Assembly: GCA_965204925.1 (NCBI GenBank)
Contig: OZ242021.1
Coordinates: 248,001 to 312,000 of the forward strand
From: G963663315 sp965204925
GTDB lineage: Bacteria > Pseudomonadota > Gammaproteobacteria > Arenicellales > Poriferihabitantaceae
Direction of reading: 5' to 3'
Length of the DNA stretch: 64,000 nt
Translations under genes and position numbers: made by a program
In this document: one piece after another, positions 48,622 to 57,021 of the stretch
Layout: the number at the start of each line of letters is the position of its first letter
Position numbering within the stretch: the first letter of the stretch is position 1
The notes under the pieces: model-generated
What the model saw: the letters and a program-made list of their open reading frames with translations, nothing else
Databases searched by the model: none
Told to the model about the DNA's origin: nothing

Positions 48622-48736
48622 CGTCCGCCAGAAAGTCCGATATCCATTTGGATACCGATTATTATTCAGAGCGCCGGAGATGTAATTGGGTACACGGGAA
48701 CAATCGAAGCTCTTTTCGGTCCGGCCAGTCTATGAC
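48590..48736 (+). repeat. inverted remnant of the 5' end of the helicase-methylase gene
   Basis: This stretch matches, in inverted orientation, 55280-55423: the gap upstream of the helicase-methylase gene plus its first 16 or so codons (TACACGGGAACAATCGAAGC against the intact TACACAGGGACAATCGACGC). The start codon is lost (TTGGGT for ATGGCT). It begins inside the last codons of ATPase paralog 1 and ends at the TATGACAGG start of the next repeat. It is clear evidence of rearrangement. Confidence 0.85.
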
Positions 48737-49231
48737 AGGAATACAGTCGTATCCACAACCATTACTTTTGACCGCCTCCAAAACCCGCATACCAACCAAT
48801 CAGGAGACAAGCGATTACAGCCATGCCGTACCTCCCGCCTGAACCTCCGGAATTAACTCGCGCAGTGACGCATGGCAGAGAATAAACAGGCGAGCATACC
48901 ACTTGACGGCCCGGATGATCTGCGGGACAAAGAGGGAGTGTCCACAGAATCCCGGCCATACCGCATGAACATACAAGGCAATGTCGTCTGTTCAGATAAC
49001 ATCGCGTTTATGAGTCGTCTGCCCGACTCAATGTTCAAACTGATCGTCACGTCACCACCTTACAACCTCGGCAAATCCTACGAGAAAAGATCCGGGCTTG
49101 ATGAATATCTCGCCGCGCAGGAATATGTCGTAAGAGAATGCGTGCGATTACTGCATGAGCAAGGCTCGATTTGCTGGCAGGTCGGCAACTATGTCGAAAA
49201 CGGCGAGATTATCCCTATTGACACGCTCCTC
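48731..49231 (+). repeat. duplicated methyltransferase segment, copy B (intact gene side)
   Basis: Counterpart of 46530-47026. Here the segment continues into the full methyltransferase gene. The -35-like half of the leader seen in the other two copies is absent because the repeat joins the remnant at 48590-48736. Confidence 0.9.
48823..48885 (+). CDS. possible 20-residue leader peptide overlapping the methyltransferase start
   Basis: ATG 48823 opens MPYLPPEPPELTRAVTHGRE and stops at 48885, overlapping the methyltransferase ATG (48872) in another frame. The methyltransferase itself has no ribosome-binding site, while AGGAG lies upstream of this ATG at a long spacing (about 16). Translational coupling is possible; the peptide may also be chance. 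Confidence 0.3.
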   Translation: MPYLPPEPPELTRAVTHGRE

Positions 49232-49798
49232 TACCCGCTGTTTCGAGATCAGGGTCTCAAATTGCGTAACCGCATTATCTGGCATTTCGGCCACGGGCTT
49301 CACTGCAAGAATCGGCTCTCAGGTCGCTACGAAACGATCAACTGGTGGACGAAAGGGGACGATTACACGTGGAACCTGGACTCTGTAAGGGTCCCGTCAA
49401 AATACCCACACAAAAAGCATTTCAAGGGACCGAACGCGGGAAAATTGTCGGGTAATCCTAAAGGCAAGAATCCGAGCGATGTCTGGGAATTTCCAAACGT
49501 CAAGAGCAATCACCCGGAAAAGACGCTCCACCCCTGCCAGTTTCCGGTCGAATTGGTAGAACGTCTGGTGCTTTCCATGACCGATGAAGGGGATTGCGTA
49601 TTTGATCCTTATGTCGGCGTAGGGTCGGCAGTGATTGCGGCAGTCATGCACAATCGCCATGGCTATGGTTGCGATGTGGTTCGGGAATATGTCGATATTG
49701 CCCGGGCCCGTCTTGACGCGCTGCAAGCCGGCGCGCTCCGCACCCGTCCCATGGGCAGGCCGATATATGACCCCAACTTGCCGAATGGCGGCCACTAA
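48872..49798 (+). CDS. type II DNA methyltransferase (beta class, probably N4-cytosine)
   Basis: 308 residues. Motif IV TSPPYNLGKSY (residues 60-70) precedes the SAM-binding motif I FDPYVGVGS (244-252), with HPEKTLHPCQFP between them: the beta-class order. SPPY rather than DPPY favours N4-cytosine methylation; N6-adenine cannot be excluded. It overlaps the endonuclease gene by one base (TAATG), a standard RM pair, and should protect the partner's site. A second start, MNIQGNVVCSDN (codon 32), is possible. A truncated duplicate is at 46610-47059. Confidence 0.92.
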   Translation: MAENKQASIPLDGPDDLRDKEGVSTESRPYRMNIQGNVVCSDNIAFMSRLPDSMFKLIVTSPPYNLGKSYEKRSGLDEYLAAQEYVVRECVRLLHEQGSICWQVGNYVENGEIIPIDTLLYPLFRDQGLKLRNRIIWHFGHGLHCKNRLSGRYETINWWTKGDDYTWNLDSVRVPSKYPHKKHFKGPNAGKLSGNPKGKNPSDVWEFPNVKSNHPEKTLHPCQFPVELVERLVLSMTDEGDCVFDPYVGVGSAVIAAVMHNRHGYGCDVVREYVDIARARLDALQAGALRTRPMGRPIYDPNLPNGGH

Positions 49799-50409
49799 TG
49801 CGGATCGGCGCAAAATATTCCCATCTCAACGGTGAAGAATATTTGCTTGTTCACAAGCCAGCATTGTGGCAGGAAGTCCGGGATGTGATTACAAATGTTG
49901 ATGCAACTGCGTGTAAGACCAAGGTGTCGAAGGAAAGGACGATGTCCGGACGGATTCTGTATTCTCCTGCTGACATGAATGCCGAGTTCAAGAAGGGTCT
50001 TGGCGCAATCGGTTGGAGTGAACGCCGAAATACTTTCTGGGTCGCTGAGCATGAAAAACTGCTACGCGGCATATATGGGCTTCCGCCAGAAGAACAGAAG
50101 AGAACTATACAAAACGCGGGGCATGAACCAATCATGTCTCACAACCAGACGGATTTCGTAAAGGAGCGTGTGGCAGTCGAAACCCAGTTTGGCAAGTACG
50201 CATTTGTAGCGCATGATCTGTTTGTCAAACACTTGAGTTTTTATGTCTCGGACATGATCGACGTAGGGATTGAAATACTCCCGATGAAGGAACTGGAGCG
50301 GGAGATGTCAAGTGATGTGCCCTATTACGAACGCGACTTGCTGAATGTGCTGAGGCAGGGTCGAGGCATACCCGCAGTACCACTCGTGTTGATCGGGGTT
50401 TTACCATGA
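49798..50409 (+). CDS. BstYI/BglII-family type II restriction endonuclease
   Basis: 203 residues. The PD-(D/E)XQ active site of the BglII/BstYI family is visible as NQTDFVKERVAVETQFGKY: D119, E128 and Q130, with the same spacing (9 and 11) as in BglII. KVSKERTMSGRILYSP and DVGIEILPMKELEREMSS are family stretches. Family enzymes cut RGATCY or AGATCT. I infer the same four-base core GATC with flanking R/Y, but the recognition residues were not aligned. It is translationally coupled to its methyltransferase and appears intact. Confidence 0.9.
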   Translation: MRIGAKYSHLNGEEYLLVHKPALWQEVRDVITNVDATACKTKVSKERTMSGRILYSPADMNAEFKKGLGAIGWSERRNTFWVAEHEKLLRGIYGLPPEEQKRTIQNAGHEPIMSHNQTDFVKERVAVETQFGKYAFVAHDLFVKHLSFYVSDMIDVGIEILPMKELEREMSSDVPYYERDLLNVLRQGRGIPAVPLVLIGVLP

Positions 50410-50593
50410 CAGGCAATACAGGACACAACAAAAACTATGGTGTTGTTACCAGATAATATCGTCACAAGATGGCGGTCCACAGAGCAAGGCAAGGGCGCCA
50501 GCCCGCAGGCGCGCCGGTGGGGCGTGGGAAGATGAGTCAACGAGATACTCGCCCCTCCGGGCCGCCCCGGCGGATATTATTCTTGCAACGCCA

Positions 50594-51712
50594 TCAGGCA
50601 AAAATAAAATCTTCCTCGGTCAGCGTTGAGGGGTCCAAACCCTGGATTATGATCACGTCGTTGCCGTCTCCGTAGCGGACCTCGGTCGAACCCTGGACTC
50701 CCTGCCTGATATCCAGCGCCTCGAACCCGCCGTCCACACCGTGAAACTTGATGGTATCCCCGTCCTCAAACTGGTCGATATGGTCTCTTCCATCTCCGGT
50801 CTCAAATATGAAGGTATCGTTGCCCATGCCACCGTAGAAGCAGTCATCGCCCTTGCCACCGTCCAGCGTATCGTTGCCCTGACCGCCTTCGAGATGGTCG
50901 ACGCCGCTGCCGCCATACAGGGTGTCGTTGCCGTTATCACCATACAGCTTGTCGTCGCCCCGGCCGCCTTTCAGCAGATCATCGCCCTTGCCACCGTCCA
51001 ATATGTCATTACCCCGACCGCCGTACAGCCTGTCGTTATCCGAGATGTCGGGGGTCATTTCGTATGTTTCATAGTCGGCGGATGCGTTGCCGCTCCCACC
51101 ATACAGCACGTCATCACCCTTGCCGCCGCGCAACTCATCGTCGCCCATCCCGCCGGTCAGCGTGTCGTTACCCTTACCGCCCTTGAGCGTGTCGTTACCC
51201 TGAGTGCCTGTCTGCGCCTTTCCGGCAACCTGCTCCTGGGGGGAAGGCTCCTGCGAGCATTCTTCGCAATCTTCGTCAACGACAAACCTGAAATCATTCT
51301 CTGTCAGCGTCGTGGCGTCCACACCCCACAGTATGATCGTATCGCCGTCTCCATAGTGAATCTCGGCCCCTTCCCCATTTTCGGTTCTCTGCCTGATTTC
51401 CAGCCCCGCGAATCCACCATGTACGCCGGTGAATTCAATGATATCTCCTCTTTTGAAATCGGCGACCTGATCCCAGTTTCCATCGCCGGCCGCAAACACG
51501 AACGTGTTGTTGCCCAAGCCGCCGTAAAGGTTGTCATTGCCCTTGCCGCCCGTAAGCCTGTCGTTGCCCCGGCCGCCTTAGATACAGTCAACACCATCGC
51601 CGCCGATCAGGATGTCATTGCCATCGTCTCCGTAGATGCAGTAACTGCCCGAGCCGCCCGTACCCTGAATCGTGTCGTCAGCCTTACCGCCTTCCAATAT
51701 GTCTTGCGCCAT
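50594..51712 (-). pseudogene. RTX-repeat calcium-binding protein gene, interrupted by a stop codon
   Basis: The frame starts at ATG 51712 behind GGGGGG (MAQDILEGGKADDTIQGTGG) and reads 44 codons to TAA at 51578-51580, where a sister repeat would have TAC. It then continues in the same frame to 50594, about 372 codons in all. Two RTX blocks (GGKGNDTLTGGMGDDELRGG type nonapeptides) are each followed by a related beta domain of about 75 residues (NTFVFAAGDGNWDQVADFKR and NDTFIFETGDGRDHIDQFED). This suggests an internal duplication. Such proteins are usually exported by type I secretion; no transporter is nearby. A TTG restart at 51517 could still make the C-terminal 307 residues. Confidence 0.8.
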
Positions 51713-51731
51713 TATCTTTACCCCCCTGATG

Positions 51732-51746
51732 AATCAATAATTGATT
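51732..51746. promoter_or_regulatory. palindrome between promoter and start of the RTX gene
   Basis: AATCAATAATTGATT is a perfect 7-bp inverted repeat around one base. It sits between the putative promoter (51751-51779) and the ribosome-binding site of the RTX gene, a typical operator position. Confidence 0.4.
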
Positions 51747-51750
51747 TGTT

Positions 51751-51779
51751 ATACTATCTGCCACCAAAATATATCTCAA
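51751..51779 (-). promoter_or_regulatory. promoter of the RTX gene
   Basis: On the minus strand TTGAGA (51774-51779), 17 bases, TAGTAT (51751-51756). It lies about 40 bp upstream of the RTX start codon. Confidence 0.55.
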
Positions 51780-51838
51780 TAACGGCGGCTCATGCAACTG
51801 AGCCGGGTTCAGAAATTGTCTGCCAAACCAGAGTTGTA

Positions 51839-51927
51839 ATCGGTTCATCTGGCATTTCGGCCATGGGTTTCATTAGTTTCGAAGGAAAAGACGATGTCCG
51901 GGCGAATCCTGTACTCGCCTGCCGATC
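51839..51927 (+). repeat. chimeric scar of a second restriction-modification copy
   Basis: Bases 51839-51873 match the methyltransferase gene at 49268-49302 (TCTGGCATTTCGGCCA.GGG). Bases 51874-51927 match the endonuclease gene at about 49921-49973 (TCGAAGGAAA.GACGATGTCC). The roughly 620 bp between those points are deleted. It lies directly behind the truncated end of the helicase-methylase gene. Confidence 0.8.
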
Positions 51928-51946
51928 TCTCTCAAAGGGGGGGGTA

Positions 51947-54900
51947 TTATCGTGCCGACACTGACGTACAGGCGGTCACAGACATGACATTAGCCAACGT
52001 GCCGCATTTCTCCTTGAGCAGATGATCCGCCAGAGGAAAGAAGAAAGTGCTGATGGAATTGTAATCTATCACCGCTTGCGCGGCCTGCCCCTGACGCACT
52101 CCCATCTCTTCCGCGACAATTTTTTCATATTCCTGCATTTCAGTTTTCTGCGCCTTGGTCCACTGGCCGCCCCGCTTCGTATTGTTGGTGAAGGGTGGAT
52201 TCATGATGACCACATCAAAGGCGTGTTGCGGGTTGAAGTCCTGACCGGAACCGGCCACATGCCGGCTGCCCGCCTGCTTCAGGGATCGTATGCCACCCCC
52301 CGTGATCGGAATTTCCTCGCCGAGCAACAACTCCAGCGACCCGGCTCCACGAATATTGCCTTTTGTATCGAATCCATGCGGCATGGAATAAACATTCATG
52401 CACTCGAAATCCACCGATAGCCCGCCCAGGGTCATGTTGGACGCGGCCAGCTGTATGGCCTGATGATTGATATCCAGCCCGTAAATCGTGTTTTCGACCA
52501 GCTGCTTGTGCAGGTCGACAATATCCACTTGCGGGGCTGCTTCCTCAACCCGTTCCTTGATGGTCTTGAGGCAGGCCATGAGCAGCGTGCCGGTGCCGCA
52601 GGCCGGGTCGATTACGCGCAAATCGGCGGCTCTTGCCGGCGTCCAGTCGGTAAAATCCGGCGACAACGCCAGTCGCGCAAGCAGCAGCGCCGCCATGTTT
52701 TTCGTGTAGAACGCGCCCTCGCTCTCGGCCGTGTCGAGGATACGATGATACAGCGGTCCGGCATGATCGTAACCCAGTTCGCTCAACGAATCCGCAACGG
52801 CATTAGCGCAACTGACCAGACGATGCAATCCCGAAAAACACTCCACCTCATCCGGCAACGCCTCAAGCGCCGCAAGAGCCGGTTCGAATATCGGCGCATA
52901 ATCCCTGCGGAGAATTTTTCCCCACTCGTCCCGCAGTGTCCAGACCGGCTGGACCACCGAGCCGAATCCTTCCAGTCCCGCGAGACCCAGCGATTCAATT
53001 CCACTCAGGCGCTTGTGCAACAGGCAGGCATTCGCTACCAATAGCGCGGCAATCCGGCATGTGTTTTTAGCCTCCTTGCCATCGCCAGTAAAGGATTTAC
53101 CGACCACGGGAGCCAGAGACTCTGCCGCGCCTGCCATATGGAACTTGTCCCCTGCCCACTGCACTGCATCCATGATATCGTTAGCGTTGAGTTGTCCGAA
53201 TGAACCAAGACCGGACGCATCTACTATACGGGTCATCAGGTTGCTGGCGATGTCATAACCGAAGATGTCTTCATTGACCTGATCGTGACGTTCCGCGCTT
53301 TCGGCATCGGCGGTATAAAACTCGGCCAAGGGATCCGGGACAGCGACTATGACACGTTGGGCAATTTCAGCAGCGAGTCTCCCGTCATGTGACTGAATAG
53401 CCCGCAGAACTTGTCCGATTACCCGATACCCGCTTTCATCCTGTTCGATATTTGCCAATGTAGCGGGCCCTCCGGAGATCACCACCGGCACGACGACATA
53501 GCCGAGTTTTTTATCAGCGCCGCCGCGCCGCATGACCCGGCCAACGGCCTGCACCACATCCACCTGGCTTTTGCGGGGTTCGAGAAACACCACCGCATCC
53601 AGTGAAGGCACATCAACCCCCTCGGAAAACAGACGCACATTGCATAAAACTTCACTGGCCGCGGCATCACCGGAAACCGCGCGTAGTCTGTCCAGCGCGC
53701 GGAGTCGATCAAACGCCTTGTGACGGGCGTCCAGATGCTCTGCATGAACAGCCCCGGTTGTGGACGGATCACCCATTGTCCGGGTCGTACGTTCCTTGAC
53801 CTTCGAGTCCATCAACGCCTGTGCATACCATTTGGAGGCGGCAATAGTATTGCAATAACAGATCACCCGGCGCAGTCGGTCGGGAAGTTCGTCGGAACGG
53901 CCCTGGATATATCCGTTGAGCGCCAGTGAGGTTCCATATACACGGGTGATATGATTCTCAAGACCGGACTTGCGCACCGACCTGGCGGATGATTCCTCAA
54001 TGCCCTCCAAACGCCGTCTCATTTCAGCGCTCACCGGCGTATCCGGAATAGCCAGCACAACCACCCGGTAGTCGCATAACATGGGACGCCCGTCAATTCC
54101 CGGTGATTCGACGGCCTTTCTGAAGCTCAGGCGATAGAACTCCGGGCCGTAGGTATCCGTGTCATCCATATCGGACACTTCATAGCCCCTGGCGACCATG
54201 CGCTGTTTGCTGCTCGCGGTATAGACTCTGGGGGTGGCGGTCATATACAGGCGTTTGGCAGCCTTGATATATTCATCGGAATGCACATCCTGGAATGAAA
54301 ACTTGCCGGTAGCATCCTGCTTGCCCGCGCCGGTAGTCCAGTGGGCCTCATCGACCACGACAAGGTCAAAGGAACGGCTTCTTTCGTTCTGCCAGGATTC
54401 GGTGATGCGCCTGAGGGAATGGTGGGTGCAAAAAATGACCTTCACCCGGTCACTCGGCTTGAGAAACTTCTGAATCACCGAGGGATTGCGGGTAACCCGG
54501 CAGTTCAGTTCCAGCAGTCCCGCTTCCTCATCGGAGGACTGTCCGGCCGTGCTGTCCGAGCAAACAATCAGCGTGTTCATGTGCCGGCTCGACTGGCGCA
54601 GCCATTCCTTGCGCGCCTGACCGACGAGGGCAATACTGGGGGCGACAAACAGGATATTTTCCGCCTGTATGGCTTCAGCAATCTTCAGCGCTGTAAAAGT
54701 CTTACCGGTCGCGCATGCCATGACCAGCCTGCCGCGGTCGTGATGGGCGAAGCCATTGACACAGGCATCAATCGCTTCCTGTTGACGGGGTAGAGGATTA
54801 TGCGGTTTGCGTGTGGCCGTGTAATTGAGGGGGTCTTCGCGGTGCTTGTAGTAAAACGGGATGTATTTCCCCTCGTGCGAACGAAGATGGCTCTGGGCAT

Positions 54901-55327
54901 TGTTATTGATGCCACAGGTCGCGACAAGCATGGGATATTCGAAGACTCGTTGCCCTTCACTCTGCCCTGCGGAGGCAGAGAGAAATCCCTGTATATCCCT
55001 GAGCGACAACTTGCGCTCCTCCCGCCACAGCTTGCACTGAATCGCCACAAGCCCACCGGATTGCAGTTCACCGACGAGATCAATGCCCAGATCCTTTCTT
55101 TCACCCGATCGGGATTGCGACCAGTCGGCAAAGCGCAGCACGGAGCGCATCTCGTATTCAGGCAGCGTTGGCAGAACGGTTCGCACAAGGGTTTCAAACT
55201 GCTCACCCTTGTCGCGCTCGGTCAGCGATGACTGGCGGATGGCATCAATTGCATCGCCAATGGACTGCGTATCATCGTCATAAACCGGCCGGGCCGAAAA
55301 GAGCGTCGATTGTCCCTGTGTAGCCAA
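51947..55327 (-). CDS. type ISP-like restriction-modification enzyme (nuclease-helicase-methylase), 3' end missing
   Basis: 1126 residues. An Mrr-like nuclease (E42, D83 in GIDLVGE, Q97/K99 in AIQCKLW) is followed by an SF2 helicase (ATGKTFTAL near 210, VVDEAHWTT, later VGRVMRRGG), then an N6-adenine methylase core (DPACGTGTLLM at 907, NPPFTNN at 1043). Single-chain type ISP enzymes of this order are about 1,500-1,600 residues, with a C-terminal specificity domain. Here the frame stops at VTACTSVSAR just after the methylase core, so the target recognition domain is missing. The stop is followed by the chimeric scar. Probably inactive as an RM enzyme; the helicase-nuclease half might still be made. 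Confidence 0.85.
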   Translation of the reverse strand: MATQGQSTLFSARPVYDDDTQSIGDAIDAIRQSSLTERDKGEQFETLVRTVLPTLPEYEMRSVLRFADWSQSRSGERKDLGIDLVGELQSGGLVAIQCKLWREERKLSLRDIQGFLSASAGQSEGQRVFEYPMLVATCGINNNAQSHLRSHEGKYIPFYYKHREDPLNYTATRKPHNPLPRQQEAIDACVNGFAHHDRGRLVMACATGKTFTALKIAEAIQAENILFVAPSIALVGQARKEWLRQSSRHMNTLIVCSDSTAGQSSDEEAGLLELNCRVTRNPSVIQKFLKPSDRVKVIFCTHHSLRRITESWQNERSRSFDLVVVDEAHWTTGAGKQDATGKFSFQDVHSDEYIKAAKRLYMTATPRVYTASSKQRMVARGYEVSDMDDTDTYGPEFYRLSFRKAVESPGIDGRPMLCDYRVVVLAIPDTPVSAEMRRRLEGIEESSARSVRKSGLENHITRVYGTSLALNGYIQGRSDELPDRLRRVICYCNTIAASKWYAQALMDSKVKERTTRTMGDPSTTGAVHAEHLDARHKAFDRLRALDRLRAVSGDAAASEVLCNVRLFSEGVDVPSLDAVVFLEPRKSQVDVVQAVGRVMRRGGADKKLGYVVVPVVISGGPATLANIEQDESGYRVIGQVLRAIQSHDGRLAAEIAQRVIVAVPDPLAEFYTADAESAERHDQVNEDIFGYDIASNLMTRIVDASGLGSFGQLNANDIMDAVQWAGDKFHMAGAAESLAPVVGKSFTGDGKEAKNTCRIAALLVANACLLHKRLSGIESLGLAGLEGFGSVVQPVWTLRDEWGKILRRDYAPIFEPALAALEALPDEVECFSGLHRLVSCANAVADSLSELGYDHAGPLYHRILDTAESEGAFYTKNMAALLLARLALSPDFTDWTPARAADLRVIDPACGTGTLLMACLKTIKERVEEAAPQVDIVDLHKQLVENTIYGLDINHQAIQLAASNMTLGGLSVDFECMNVYSMPHGFDTKGNIRGAGSLELLLGEEIPITGGGIRSLKQAGSRHVAGSGQDFNPQHAFDVVIMNPPFTNNTKRGGQWTKAQKTEMQEYEKIVAEEMGVRQGQAAQAVIDYNSISTFFFPLADHLLKEKCGTLANVMSVTACTSVSAR

Positions 55328-55449
55328 TATATCTCCAGCGCGCTGTAATGATAGTTGGTATCCAAATCAATATCGGGTTTTCCGGCAGGCGCTATATTAC
55401 ACTCAACCCGGACACATTGCGAACCTGATTCTCGCTGGAGTAAACTTGC

Positions 55450-57018
55450 GTGATGGGGAAAGATGGCGGACAGCTGAACGAGGAACAACGCACAGCGCTG
55501 GATGTGTTCACCAGAGATGGCGACCGGGGGTATACCCATATTTTCGTTGGGCGGGAAGCCGAATTGCAGTTGATCGGATCGCGAATCAGCAAACTTGTTG
55601 ACAAACGGCACAGCCACCGCCCCGGCGCAGATTTGACAGTAGTTGTTCAGGGGGCGCCGGGCGCCGGTAAATCAGCGCTCCTCGAGAAAATTGAAGAAGA
55701 TTGGCCATTGGGAGAAAAGGGAAAGCCGGTAGCCATCCGAATTGCCGCAAGCGCGCTGAAATTGCCCATGGGGGAGTTGCTCGCAATCATTTCGCGCCAA
55801 GTGAACAGCGATTCGGCTATCCGGCGAACTCTGGCGAGTTTCCGTTCGATATCGGTTAATCCGGCCGGCATCGCCAATTTTACGGCGGATATGGATTCCT
55901 CGCAGCCAGGGGGGAAATCACTCACCCCGATTATTTTGCTGTTCGATGAGATACAGAGTGTACTTGCGGATGGTGTCCTGGAGCAGTCACGGGAGTGTTT
56001 GAGGGATAATCTGGAGTTACTGCACACGGGCGAACACGGAGTACCGATATTCCCGGTCTATGGAGGGCTTGCCAACAGCGCCGACCTGTTGCGCATGGCA
56101 GGTCTGACGCGGCTTGCCATGGGGTCGGAGTTGACGCTGCCGGGATTCCGTGATGACGAGATGAATGAACTGATGATGCGCTTCGTGGATAAGCATCTGT
56201 CCTCGGCAAAGCCGTCACAAGCTGTTATCGGCTGTTGGAGCGAGGCCTTTCGCCGCGACAGTCAGGGCTGGCCGATGCACTGCCGCAACTTCCTCATTGC
56301 ATTATGCAAGGAAATTCGCGAGAAGGACTGGCAACCGCATGAGGCCAATCTCGACACAGTGCGCATGTACGCGCAACAGTTACGCTTTATGTATTATGCA
56401 CAGCGTATGCAAGGGGCGCTGGACGAAAGGTTCGCTCTGGTATCCAGGGCGCTGGAGGCGATGCGCCGGGGCGCCCCGAAGAAACGCGGGCAGATTGTCC
56501 AGTTGGTCGCAAAAGCGCACCAGGACAGTTTGGGCGAGGATTCTGGCTGGAGTCCCCTCCCTCATGGCATGACCGCAGAACAGGCTTTTGATGCGATGCT
56601 GCATTCCGGGATCGTACAGAAAACCGGCAAGGGAAAATTCTCCTGTCCGATTCCATCACTGGCCAGTTATATAGCGGCCAGGGCAACACTGCCGCCGAGT
56701 CCGTTGCATGAGGCGGTACTGGATGACGAGGCTGCGGATATGGATCATGCGCTTGATTTATGCCGGGATGACGAAGAGCGGGCGAAACTGCTTCATGCCG
56801 CGGACATACGCGGTCGTACGCCGTTGATGCTGGCGGTTGAGCTTGGCATGGCGGCAATGGTTGAACATCTGGTAAAAGCAGAGAGCCGCCTGCCTGCCGC
56901 GCTGCGGTCGGTGAAATCCGGGGACAGCGCCGGACGAACCGCGCGGGATTACGCCACCGCTTCGGGGGATGATCGGATGGTGGCTCTGCTGAACAGAATC
57001 CAGCCTCATATCGACTAA
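55450..57018 (+). CDS. STAND-like P-loop ATPase with C-terminal ankyrin repeats, paralog 2
   Basis: 522 residues: Walker A GAPGAGKS (67-74), Walker B ILLFDEIQ (161-168) and the same ankyrin-type tail as paralog 1 (RGRTPLMLAVELGMAAMVEH, AGRTARDYATASGDDRMVAL), ending in its own LLNRIQPHID. It is divergent from the helicase-methylase gene over a 122-bp shared upstream region, which may hold both promoters. Function unknown; setting among RM genes suggests a link to defence or to mobile DNA. The start ATG at 55450 is the first in frame (MGKDGGQLNEEQ), aligning with paralog 1. Confidence 0.75.
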   Translation: MMGKDGGQLNEEQRTALDVFTRDGDRGYTHIFVGREAELQLIGSRISKLVDKRHSHRPGADLTVVVQGAPGAGKSALLEKIEEDWPLGEKGKPVAIRIAASALKLPMGELLAIISRQVNSDSAIRRTLASFRSISVNPAGIANFTADMDSSQPGGKSLTPIILLFDEIQSVLADGVLEQSRECLRDNLELLHTGEHGVPIFPVYGGLANSADLLRMAGLTRLAMGSELTLPGFRDDEMNELMMRFVDKHLSSAKPSQAVIGCWSEAFRRDSQGWPMHCRNFLIALCKEIREKDWQPHEANLDTVRMYAQQLRFMYYAQRMQGALDERFALVSRALEAMRRGAPKKRGQIVQLVAKAHQDSLGEDSGWSPLPHGMTAEQAFDAMLHSGIVQKTGKGKFSCPIPSLASYIAARATLPPSPLHEAVLDDEAADMDHALDLCRDDEERAKLLHAADIRGRTPLMLAVELGMAAMVEHLVKAESRLPAALRSVKSGDSAGRTARDYATASGDDRMVALLNRIQPHID

Positions 57019-57021
57019 TAT

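Noticed and set aside
50540..50580. CCGGG/CCCGG hairpin as a terminator after the endonuclease gene
   Set aside because: Stem of only five pairs and no clear U-run (ATATTATTC follows).
50640..51190. Tandem repeats that could look like a CRISPR or minisatellite
   Set aside because: The periodicity is that of translated RTX nonapeptides (GGxGxDxLx) on the minus strand, not of a CRISPR array.
51937..51944. G8 homopolymer as a phase-variation tract
   Set aside because: It lies after the stop codon of the truncated helicase-methylase gene, so slippage would not change that protein.
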